DNA from: Maratus speciosus | Lineage: Eukaryota; Arthropoda; Arachnida; Araneae; Salticidae | DNA length: 64,000 bases | Direction: 5' to 3' | NCBI GenBank assembly: GCA_963932465.1 | Contig: OZ010793.1 | Span: forward strand, 256,195,333-256,259,332 | Shown here: positions 35,801 to 48,400 of the stretch, piece by piece | How positions within the stretch are numbered: position 1 is the stretch's first letter | How the letters are laid out: each line of letters begins with the position of its first letter | The notes under the pieces: model-generated | Seen by the model: only the letters and a program-made list of their open reading frames with translations | Told to the model about the DNA's origin: nothing | Databases searched by the model: none | Program-made: the position numbers and the translations under genes

Positions 35801-38800
35801 GAAAACTAAACTAAAGACTGTTCACCTAGTTTAAAATTGCTACTTAAATAACAGCTGTAAATTTACTATTTCAATAGGAATTATTTTTTTTTAAATTCTA
35901 TAATTATTTTAAAGAGAGACTTTTTAAATTACTCTAAGTTATTCTCCAAGGAAATTCAACATCAATAGATACTTTTAACAAAGCCCACATATTTTCCACA
36001 CCCTGTAGAAAGAGAGCGAAATGGTAAAATAAGTGTGCAAAATATTCGAGTAAATTCAGTAATCCTCAGCCTCACCTTCAAGAAATTATTCAATCATGCA
36101 TTAAAAATATGCTTAGTTGCATTAAAACCATCATACAAGTACTCAATATATTTTATTCATTTTTTTTTTGACAAATTTTCTTTTCATATTAAAATAATAA
36201 TAAAATAACAATGCAATTCATTTTTTATGTGAAAATATGTAATACACTATTAAGAAAAACAAAACAGTGCTTTGCAAAGCACACTTTTGAAACTATTTGC
36301 TTTAAATCAATAAAATTTTGATTTTCTTTCTTTGGTAATAATTTGACAAGATACTGACTGTATTATGAAAACTTAAGTACCTATGTATTTAATTAAAACT
36401 ATGGTTTTGATTTTTTTTAAATTTTATACGATAACATAGAAAAAATTGACAGGCAACTTGCCCAGTACATAAAAACAGTAAAGCCATTAGTAAATTCATT
36501 AGTTAAAATTATCAGAAATATAAAAAAGTTATACTAAAATAAAAGGTACCTTAGTATTTCTTATAACCTCAAGATTTTCCTGAGGAGCATAAGTCAGTTG
36601 AGGTGTTAACCTGTCTCTTGTATCTACCAACATGACATAATTAGGCATGTCTTTCCACATCTAAAATTAAAACAAATAATTAACTAAGGATAAAGCAGTT
36701 TTTGTTAAAGAAAGACAAATATAACACAATAAAAATAGACATACTTTATTTTTTTTATTTATTTCTTCAATCCAATATGAAGGTGCCTAGAAAATAAGAA
36801 TAACAAATAATGCATTTAATGAAAACAAGATGATTAAGTGGGTAATATATTATTTTAAGGCAGTAATTCTCAACAGGTGTATCACAGCACACTATTGTAT
36901 AGTGAGAGAACCTTAGATGTGTGTTGAAAATTTTCAGTAAATTAATTTTAGGATGTTACAAATTAACAAAAGTATCATTACTTCAAAATGCAACATTCCA
37001 AATTTTGCAGTTTATTATGTATGAAGCTTGGTGATTGAATATTCTTAAGAAATTATAAAAATGGGCTCATATATTCAAATAAAGATAATGCTTTGAGGGA
37101 AAAAAATTAAAAGGCTACAATAAAAAATGAAATTTAGAAATGTTCAAAATAGTGATAAAGTGTAAGCTAGATAAAAATGCTATTGAAAAAACTTTACAGA
37201 CTTTATGCTTATACAAACAAATTTTGGAGAATACATTAGGCTGCGACTGCTTTACACAATTTTTCTGGATTAGATGAAAAAAGGTCTGTTTCACATGCAA
37301 TGCGCATGAGTGCCAACAAATATTCATGTGCATTACTGATGAAGAAAAATTAGTAGAAGTAAGAAATAGCAGATAATTGCAATAAAAAGAATAAAACAGA
37401 TAATATCCATACAATCTGTTTTTCTCCCAGTTGCAAAAAATTTTCTTTGTATTATTAAATTAATTTAAAAAAGGCATATATTCTTTTGTCGTATTTTTCA
37501 ATCATTCTGATTGCAATGGAAGTATAATCACGAGATTAAGTGTGCCATGAAACAAAACAAAAAACAAAAAAAAAAAAAAAAAAAAAAAAAAAAACAATTG
37601 AGAAACACTATTTTCAGATATCAAATTCCTCACAAATACACAAAATGCACAAAAAAATCCAAACTTGGATTTCTATGCTGTAGCAATTGGAGTATTAAAA
37701 AAAAAAAAAAAATCCTTTATTTGGGAAAAAAATAAGAAAGAAAAGGGGAAGTAAGGTGAAACAGAAACAATTATTTCTTTTTCTTGTTGTTTACATTCTC
37801 AATTGCCATTCAAAATTGAAGCAATTTTCACCTTACATACAGATATTCAATGCATATAATTAATTTAATACTGTTTGTACTATCCTGTTACCAGTATTTT
37901 TGTAATCAAAATATTTCTAATGATCTCTCTGCTATTGGAAGCAAATAACTAGGAAAATAGCTATTCGGTATATTACAAAATCATTCAAGGTATTTTTTAA
38001 TACAAAAAAAAAAATCTAAATCTTAAGATATATTGGTACTTTTTGGTTAGCCGGGCACCAGTGTTATATATACACACATATATGCAGGCACGTAGCCAGG
38101 GAGGGGGCTAAGGGACTGAAGCCCCCTCCAAAAGTATAAAAAGAGTTTGTAAAGTTATCTCTAATGACAAAATGTTTTTCTTGATTTTATCTTCTATTAC
38201 ATTAAAACTACATACATTTTTAGTTGTAAAAATATAAATTTATTCAATTACAGTTACAACAATTTCTCGTTATATCGCTCATTTGGATATATTGTTTATC
38301 ATTAATATCTTAGACTAAAAATACAAGTTCTTATCTTTATGCATAGTAAAATTCAATAAGTGTAATTCTGTATCAGGTGAAGGAAGTCACGAAAAACCAG
38401 GAAGACAAGTGGTAAAAAAGCTACATAATGTTTTCTTGAAACATGTATAATTAGATTATCACAAACAGTGTGTTATGTTAGCAAACAAATTTCTTGAGAT
38501 TTCTTCAGGAAATCAGAAAGATATTATCTCATTGTTGGATTCCTACAGAGCTTCAGAAAAAGAAGAAACCATAGCAGCTCTTAGATCAATAATTGAAACA
38601 ATCTTATTTTTTGCAGACCAATAAATGCCACTTAGATGTGATAATGATAGCGATCCTCTAACGTTATAGAAACCGATAATAAAAGACGGTAAGCTAAGAG
38701 CTGTTTTAAGATTTAAAGCAAAGTCTGGATATAGTGAATTTAAACGACATATTATAAACATCTGTAGAAATGCTACTTACTTCAGCCGAGATATGCAGAA

Positions 38801-40550
38801 TGAAATCATTCAAATCTGCTCGGATATAGATACTGAAGAACTAATTACCAAAACAAATAACGCGACCCATTTTTGCTTAATTTAAGATGAAACTGTGGAG
38901 ATTTCAAGCATCGAATAGTTTGCCTTTTTGGTCAAGTATGTGGACTATTTAAAAAATTCCCAAACCCCAATAATTCAGGATGATGTTTTAGGTTTCATCC
39001 TAGTAAATGACTTGTATGCAGAAAATTAAACAAAAGTAATAGTACAACGCTGTGATGAACTATGCTTTGACATGTCTGAATACTTCTCATAGGCATATGA
39101 TGGAGCAGCAAATATGGCTGGTCATGTTAATAGAGTGCAGTCTAGAATTCACCAGAAGTAGCCAAACATTAGATACATTCACTGTGCAAACTACTGCTTA
39201 AACCTTGCATTGTACAATGGCATGCTGATTTCTTCTACCCGAAACTGTCTTGGAACTGTTAATGAAGAGACAAATGTTTTTAGAAATCCAATTTATCTTT
39301 TCAAGATGCAATTTCATCATATGCCTCAGAAAACAGATGAAAACGACTTCTCCACCTTTGAAACACAAGGTTTATCGAAAGGCATGAATGTATGTATATT
39401 AACTTTTGTTGAGCTGTTTAAATTAATTTGCATTAGCTTAGAAAATATTTCGAAAACACATCGAATATTTTTTCAACAGCTAGAATTTTCTTGGCAATCA
39501 TAGAGAAGAATGATTTTCTCACAAGCCTGTTTGTCTGCGACAAGCTTTTCAGTATGACAAAGCCACTGTCAGGTCTTTATTAAAAAAAATCTTGTGACAT
39601 GATTTTGGCTGCAACTCGTGCTAAAAATGTCCTAATTATTTTTCAGAAACATAGAGAAAATGCAAGGAAAATCTTTCGTGGGGTATTTAATTCTGCATCA
39701 AAACTTGGGTTAAGACATCTTCAAAACTGAAATAAAGACTCCAAAACTAACATTTAGACAGACAACAAGGGCAAACCCTCAAATTACATCCGCTGAAGAG
39801 TATTACAGGCGATTTCCCAAATTTGATTTTCTGGATAAGGGGAGTTTTGAAACTCACGTTCTCAAATATAAAATCATACAAGTTCAAGATTTACATAGCC
39901 AAGGGCAATAAGGCTTTTAACATTAGGTTTGTTTGGAAAGATTTTCTTTAAGTATATAAAAAGGTGCGTGCACCTCCAGGGGTTCTGAAGGAACCTGTCT
40001 TCGGTGCAGGAGGATGACTAACAGCCCGGCCGAGGACACCATAGAGGTCCCCACTGATGGGACTTCTATGACTGCCGATGGAGTCCCATGTCCAGCTTGG
40101 AGACTACATTTCCAGGCAACTTGTACAAGGACAGTCTGTCACTGGGACATCATCGTGTGGACGTCCACTCGCATCCATCCTCAGGAGCAAGGCGTGATGA
40201 CTGGTAAGGACCATACCCTTGAGTAAAGGAAAGGAGGTGGATGCCCTGGCAAAAGGTGATCTAACGAGACAGATGGCTAACAAGAGGTCCAGCTGGACCA
40301 AAGCTTTTTGCTGTCTTTTTCTTCTTTTCATGTAGCACTGACATGCGGGGAGGTAGTTGGCTTTAGTATGCACAATGTGAGACACTAACTTTCCTATTTT
40401 TCGTTTTATCCTTTACTAACATTTTATGTTTGTGTTGTCCTTTTTTTACTTTCTTCTATCTTCAATAGAAGAAAGTATTGTAATCGAATTATCCGTCTGT
40501 CTGTCGGGATTATACCATCAAAAAGTATATGAAGTTATGCATAGAATTGA

Positions 40551-40582
<32 letters not shown>

Positions 40583-42364
40583 AGTTTTTGGCTATGCTAA
40601 GCGTGTCCTTCATTCATTAGGAAGAAATCTGTTGGAAGGGGGCACTGTAATAGCAATTTTTGTGAGATTTTGAAGATTGTACTATCGAAAAGTGTATGAA
40701 GTTATGCATAGAATTGAACCAATTTTTTTGTGTATGTTTTTGGTCATGGCAAGAAGGTCCTCTCTGAATTTGGAAAAATTCTGCAGGAAGGGGGGCTGTA
40801 ATAATAATTTTTGTGAGATTTTGAATATTGTACCATTGAAAAGTGTATGAAGTTATGCATAGAACTGAACTAAATTTTTTAAAAAAGTTTTTGGCTATAG
40901 CAAGCAGGTCCTTCCTACATTTGGAAAAAAATCTGCCAGAAGGGGGCACTGTAACAGCGATTTTGAATATTGTACCATTGAAAAGTGTATGGCTCTCGCA
41001 AGCAGGTTGTCCCTTAATTTGGAAAAAATCTGCTGGAAGGGGGCACTGTAATAGCAATTTTGAATATTGTACCATCAAAAAATGTATGAAGTTATGCATA
41101 GAATTGAACCAAATTTTATTTTAAAGTTTTTGGCTATAGCAGCAGGTCCTCCCTTAATTTGGAAAAAATCGGTCAGAAGGGGGTGCTATAACAGCAATTT
41201 TTGTGCCATTTTGAATATTGTACCATTGAAAAGTGTATGAAGTTATACATAGAATTGAACCAAATTGTGTATGTTTTTGGTCATGGCAAGAAGGTCCTCC
41301 CTGAATGTGGAAAAATTCTGCCGGAAGGGGGCACTGTAATAGCGATTTTTGTGTAATCTTCTTAATTTTTCGTAGTTCTATTGTACACCAGTGGCTCATG
41401 AATCGACGGGAAATTCCCATCCTGATAAGTCGACTATTCGTGATTTTAATAAATATCATGATCGAGATTAACTTGTTTTTACTCTGATTCACTCTTTACT
41501 CACTTCACTCTGATTTACTCACTTTCATTCTTCTTTGACTGAAGCATAAATTTAAGATGAAAGTCAAAGTTGATATAGTATTGAACTAATAAAAATGAAA
41601 TATTGACATTTGTAACAACATTTTGAAATATTAAAATATATGAAATAGAAGAAAGTTTTGGGATTGGCACATCCAACTAGTTAACATGTGTGTGTGTGTG
41701 TGTGTGGTATCCATCCGTTAAGAGGGACATCAGAGGTCGCCCTTTCATAGGGGATCCTCATTCCTGACTGGCATTAGAGTCATTTATTGTCTTCCTCACT
41801 AGTCCTTAGGTAATGGTGATTCTCCTGTGAGGTCCCACGTTTGGTGTTAATGATGTGATGGTGGCTCTAAAGTAGTGATGTAACGAATAGTGATTTGGCC
41901 GAATACCGAATATTCGGCCAAGTTTTAGGCCGAATACTGACTTTAATATAAATGACTTTTATTTTAATTGTTTAATTTTTTTTTCAATTTTAAAATAAAA
42001 AATTAAATTAAGGACTAATTGAAATTAATTTTTTGTTTGAGTTTTCAAAAATCATAACAGCTGAATGTATTTTTTGTTATACTTTAAATGTCTTAAAAAA
42101 TACTTTAAAGATAACATATGACTTTTAAAAATGTAAATAATAATTTAATTCATAATTTTTTATTTAATCCATAGATAGTTCTAGTAATTTATATATATAT
42201 ATATATATACTATCTAAAATAGAACTCATTGCCTCTGTAAAAATGAAACTTTTTTTTATTTTAGTAAAATCCGTTCACTCCCTAAAAATAAGAACTTGCA
42301 TGTGTCCTCTGTCTTTTTATATCATTTTTCATGCAACTTAAACTTAGTAAATTTACACTCTGTA

Positions 42365-42401
<37 letters not shown>

Positions 42402-45400
42402 TTATTTTCTTAAAATATTATTATTCATTCCATTAAAATATTATATATTCTTTTCGGCTACCAAGATGTACTTTTCTCTTTTCTTTCTCTCAAAATTAAC
42501 AAGCCCCTCATAATACTTCCTCCACCCCATATTTCAGAATGAGATCTTTTTCTTATAATAATTAATGTATTTAGGTATAATTTTTTAATATTGTTTGTCG
42601 AAAATATTTAAAATCATTTTGTTTTGATTTTCTGGAACATATCTAACCAAATATCTTAAAACATTCGGCCAAATATGCCACTATTCGGCTACAGGTATTC
42701 GGTCAAATGTCCCACTATTTGGCCACAGGTATTCGGCCGAATATCTGTTCAATATTCGGCCGGTCGAATATTCGGCAAAAGGGCCGAATACCGAATATTC
42801 GTTACATCCCTACTCTAAAGTGGACCTGTTCTGGCCCCTGTATGTGCTAGATGGGGTTGTATTGCAGTGCCTGGAGCCTGTGGTAACAAACCGCGTGATG
42901 GTCAGTATTGGCAGCGCACATTTTGTATGCATACATCATATAAAATCATACAAATTCTACGGCCATTTGCAGAAACAGACAGGACGATGCATAACACACC
43001 CAGGTGTATGCTGCAGAGGGCAGTGGGCACTCCAACTGTAGGTTGGTTTGGGATAGATTTTCATTTAAAAGTAGAATATGATGCAAATATGAGGGTGTAT
43101 GCTGCCGAACACAGTGAAGCCCCAACACTAAATCCCTTCCAAAGAAAAATGTCTGAATTAAATGCTTTTTTAGGTATATTTATGTTATCCCATATATGTG
43201 CAATGATGGGCAGGTCAGCTAATAATTTAATAATTAAGAACTGCTTTCAAATTTAATCTATTTATTTATTTATAAAAATATTTTAACAAATCAATTATAA
43301 AATGCAGTAATCAATAAAATAAAAGTCAATCAGTTAATATATTAAAGTAATAATAATTCTTTAAATGCTTATTATTATCAATATTAACATGGCGGTGGTT
43401 AAATATACAGTAGACGCTCGATTTTATGAACCTCTTTTTTACAAATTACTCGTTTTTACGAACTGATGTACTGTTCCCAACCAGCATACCATTGAACTAA
43501 TGTCACTTCCATTTACGAACTTTCGATTTTACGAACACATTGTATGAGTCCCATCGAGTTCGTAAAATCGGGCGTCTACTGTACAAGCATTTTCTTCACA
43601 TCATAAAAGATAAAACAAGCAACATACTTACCTTTGCTTTTTCATCCCATCCTATAATAACTCCTCTATATTTTAAAGTCTTATGCACCACAACTTGGCC
43701 AACTCGAAACTCTACATTAGGAGAACGATGAATTCTAGGTTCAGGTGACACTAAAAAAAATTTGTTTTAATGAATAAGTATCTACTTTAAATAACTAAAC
43801 ATATTATGTCTGAATCAGAATTTAAAAGGAAAACAAGAAAGAAAAAATCATGTGTCAAGCATAGATTATGAAACATTTTCCAACACATTCAGAATAATGT
43901 AACAAAACTGCACCAAAGTTAAAATATCATGTCTAATTCAAACCATATGGAATTGCATAACACATTTGAAAATCCTATTTCAGCTGTTCCCATCTACAAT
44001 CAGAAAATTATCCGACTTCTTTGAGCAACCTTGTATATGATATATAGATTTGTATCTATTAACTACATGTATACCAACATTTAGTTCAGTTAAGAAATAC
44101 AAATATACTTTAGTTGAAATTTCAGCTAATAAGGAGAATGGTATATATGAGTGAGGAGAATGAATTCTTTTGTGCAGCCCTGTATATGAGGTATAGAATT
44201 TATATACAACGAGTAAAATGTGAAAAAAATAGCTAAATTTAAAAGCACATGCCAAAATTGAAAACACACTTGCAACAATTATTACTCAAACAAAGTATTG
44301 TAATTGATTTCTTTTGTGTATCCCTGTAAATGAATGCTATGAATGCTCTATTCTATCGTAATCATCTTGTAGTGAAATTCAGTAATTTATATCGGTTTCA
44401 ATACAGTTCAAATAGCATAATGTCATTAAAATACTCTGCAAACGATTTCACCCACATACTATAATGGAATGGAATGAACTGTTAATCCCACATACTTCAT
44501 ATATACAATACGAAACATGCCTAGGTGACCCTAAATAACGTTTACAAATTACATTAAAATCCGAGTACATTTACGGGAGTTACAGCGTGAACAGACGGAC
44601 AGACAAACTGAATGCATAAACACTTTTCAACTTTGTATTTGTTGGAAAGTGATAAAAAGACATTTTAATTAACTAAAAAACATATTAATATTACAAAATG
44701 AAATAAATTATATTACAGTAGACATTTCAAACTTTAGTATATAAGCTTATATAAAATGCTATCAAACACATTAATATTAGAAATAAAATAAATAACAGTA
44801 AATGCTTTTTACAAGCTCAAACTTGTATAAAAAGTAGGGATGCACTAGGCCTGGGCCTTAAATCGATTTAACTCTTAAATCGATTTAAAGCTTACATCGG
44901 AAATCCGATTTAACCATTGGTCTTAAATCGATTTAAGCTAAAATCGGAAATCGCGATTTAGCTAATGTCAAATCGCGATTTAGCTAATGTCAAATCGCGA
45001 TTTAGCCAATGTCTTAAATCGCGATTTAGCCATTATCTTAAATCGCGATTTAGCCATTGGCTTTAAATCGATTTAAAACAAAATACTGATTCAGAGCTAA
45101 CATCGGAAAACCGATTTATCTACTTTGATGTATCTACCACTTACATACCAAGCTGGTGTTAAATCGATTTAGGAGGATCCGATTTAAGCAAACATCGCAA
45201 ACCTCAATGCTTTCCGATTTAAGACAAACAAGGCAAGCTGGTGTTAAATCGATTTAGGACGATCCGATTTAAGCAAACATCGCAAGCCTCCATGCTTTCC
45301 GATTTAAGAAAAAGACGATTTAATGAAAACAAGGCAAGCTGGTGTTAAATCGATTTAGCAGGATCCAATTTAAGAAAAAGGCGATTTAAGTAAGAATTGA

Positions 45401-48400
45401 TATTTATTTATTTATTTTGTAAACAAGATTCAGAGTTTACGAGATTGGAATGTGTATTTTTCAGAAATTAAGAACTTATATAGTGGAAAGTTGAAAGGAA
45501 AAAGTAATGTTTAAATCTTAAAATCCAAATTCATCGAATTTCAATTTATATGCTAATGCAATCTTTTGATGATAACTTAAGTTTCACATATTTGAGTAAT
45601 ACTGCAATATGTATTTTTTATTTTCCAATATTCTGTAATTAATTAAAATGTTTTAAAGTAGAATCCTGCATTGTTTCAAAAGATTGTTTCCTGAAATTCA
45701 TTCAACATTTATATGATTAAAAATAATAAAGTTTTATATTTAAAATCCAAACTCATCGACTTGCAGTTTATACTTTTATGCATTCTTATGATGAAAAATT
45801 CATTTTTTACATGTTTTAGTAATATTTTAACATTTATTTTTTATTTTCTATTATTTTGTAATTAATGAAATTATTTTAAAGGTATAGTCATGCATTGTTT
45901 TGTGTATCACTATTTGGCCGTGATCCACATGAAATATTTTTCTTTTACTACTAATATTTTTTTCCTGAAATTGATTGAGTATTTATGGTTGGAAAAAAAA
46001 GAATAAAGTTTCATATTTAAAATCCAAATTCATCGAATTTCAGTTTTTATTTTTATGCATTCTTTTAATGAAACATTCATTTTTCACATGTTTGGGTAAT
46101 ATTTTAATACATATTCTTTATTTTTTATTATTCTGTAATTAATTAAAATATTTTAAAATAGTCATGCATCAGATTTGACATCCGATTTCAATGCCAGTCA
46201 CATGGATTGAGTATCTTGCTAAAATTGATTCACTATTTATATCCAAATTCATCCATTTTTAGTTTATATTTTTATGCATTATTTTCATGAAAAATTAATT
46301 TTCATATGTTTAGGTATTATGGGAATATTTTAGTTTTAATTTATTATTATTCTGTAATTAATTAAAAATACTTTAATAAAGTTCTGTAATGAGTCAAGTA
46401 ACTTTATTTTTACAGCAGAATGAGGGAGGGCTGGAGGAGGCATTCATTAGATTTTTCTGCAGATCTGCGATTTTTTGACATTTTGTTATCATTAAAAAGA
46501 GATATATTTTAAGATTATATTTTATTACTAATCTTAAAGAATGGCAACAACCACGAAAAAATCAGCAATTTCAGTGATGTGCTCCAAGGGTCACACTTTC
46601 AATCCTTCTCCATCCGCTATATAAATGTCAGCATTTATGTTAAACAAATCTTATTTTAATCTAAAAGTTAAAAAGATATAAAATTGCACCTTATTTCTCA
46701 TATCTCCCCCCCCCCTTTTTTTTTACTACTTTTCTCATCATGGTAAATGAATAGTTAAATAAATTCATCATTGAAGTCTTTTAATATGCTTCTGTTTTAC
46801 CTCAGTAACTTTTTAAATCTGTGTCTGTAAAAAAAAAAAAAAAAGTGTATGTAGGCTGTTAGCAATGAAGTGCTATTTGAGTGGGCTTGGGGAAGCCCCC
46901 CCCCCCCCCCCTTAAGGAATTTAGATTGTAGCATGCATAACAAGTCAGACACACACACAAAAAAAATTATTTTCTTTTATATTACTTCTTATAGAATGAG
47001 TTTATAAAATGTATTACAATAGGTCACTAATTTTTAAAATGGAAAAAAAAAGCTAGTGTTTTGGCACATTCAAAGCTTTTTTATGTGTAAAATATACCTC
47101 TTTTCAAAATTATTTGACAAATTAAAAGCTAAGTATACTAAATAATACAGGAGGGGGGGGGGGGGGGCATATAAAGATCGTATTTTGTTACTAAAAATTA
47201 AAAAATAGGCTTCCATATTCTAAAATGTAAAATCGGTGTTAAATCGCGATTTAGCACTAAATCGCGATGTTGGATGGATGATAAATCGATTTAAGAAATT
47301 TCTACATCGCCCAGTCCTAGGATGCACCGAACAGTGATTTTGGCCGAATACCGAATATTCGGCCTACAGACGAACCGAATACCGAATATTCAGCTAGCCG
47401 GATAGTAACTGCTAGGCCGAATACCGAATATTCGGCCAGCCGAATAGTAACTATTCGGCCGAATACCGAATATTCGGCTTGTCGATTAATTTTATGTTTT
47501 CAAAGTTTAAATTCATTAAAATGTTAAATTTTAAAACAGTTTTACATAATATTTAAAACAGAAACTTTCATTTTGATAATCAAGAACTTTTTTCAAGCAA
47601 ATTTTATGCTGAAAAAAATCTGTTTTGAGTTATTTAAGAAGAGGATAGTTATAAAACTTTTTTAATTAGTATAATTTTAAATTTCATGGCTTCTTCCGTG
47701 AATTAAAACAAATGAATAAAATTTTCTTAAATTCTAAAACAAACATTTTAAAATCAAAGAGAAATTCTGAAAAAATTGGAAGAAAAAAATTGTACAGGAT
47801 CATATTTATTTGTTTGTCAGGAAGAGACTAAAGTAAAAGTAAATAAATAATACAATCTATTCAAATTTTATATGGTGGTAACTCAGCAAGAATAACTGTT
47901 CTACTCCCTTTTATTAAGCAAGAAAGTTTTTAAATACATCCTTGATCGGTGTCTGGAGTGGGCGATCATTTTCCATCAGTGATTGTAAATGTTGTTCTTA
48001 AAATCTTAGCAAGAAACAGACTATTTACTGGACAATGTTCAGGAACTTGCATTTGTACATATAATTAATTCCTATGAAAATCCTTGTGATTGGTTAATTT
48101 TCTTAAATAATACTTAACAAACAGCAAATAAATAATGTAAAAACATTCTCTTTTTTTTTAAATATATGATTCTATTTCTAATTATTCTGAATATCTTTAT
48201 AAGTTGACTGTTAAAGATATAAGTGGTACAGTAGACTCCCTTAAATCCGCGAATGCCTAAAATCCGCGTATTTTTTTCAGATGTAAATAATGAAATTTAC
48301 AGTTAAGTTGCAGGAACAAAATTCAAGATGGGGCCGAAATCAGCGACTACCGCAGTGTTTTTTTTACTACATTTTTTGTTAATCATTCTCTTTTGGCTAT

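Larger units (their letters stand above)
44846..47319. mobile_element. inner hAT element with AAATCGATTT palindrome arrays
   Basis: Ends TAGGCCTGGGC and GCCCAGTCCTA, 11-bp inverted repeats with one mismatch. Exact 8-bp duplication GGATGCAC (44838-44845 and 47320-47327), which lies within the outer hAT's own terminal repeat. Subterminal arrays of TTAAATCGATTTAA and AAATCGCGATTT occupy 44857-45110 and 47236-47300. Two further tandem arrays lie inside. No transposase. Confidence 0.92.

Noticed and set aside
39961..40385. RNase H domain of a non-LTR retrotransposon
   Set aside because: Only two weak phrases in different frames; recorded as a GC-richer remnant, not as a gene.
40617..41099. 160-codon open minus frame ([16 protein letters not shown]...)
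   Set aside because: It repeats the same phrase (SMHNFIHF..., [11 protein letters not shown]) once per array unit and is the translation of the Helentron-like copy 2 tandem array.
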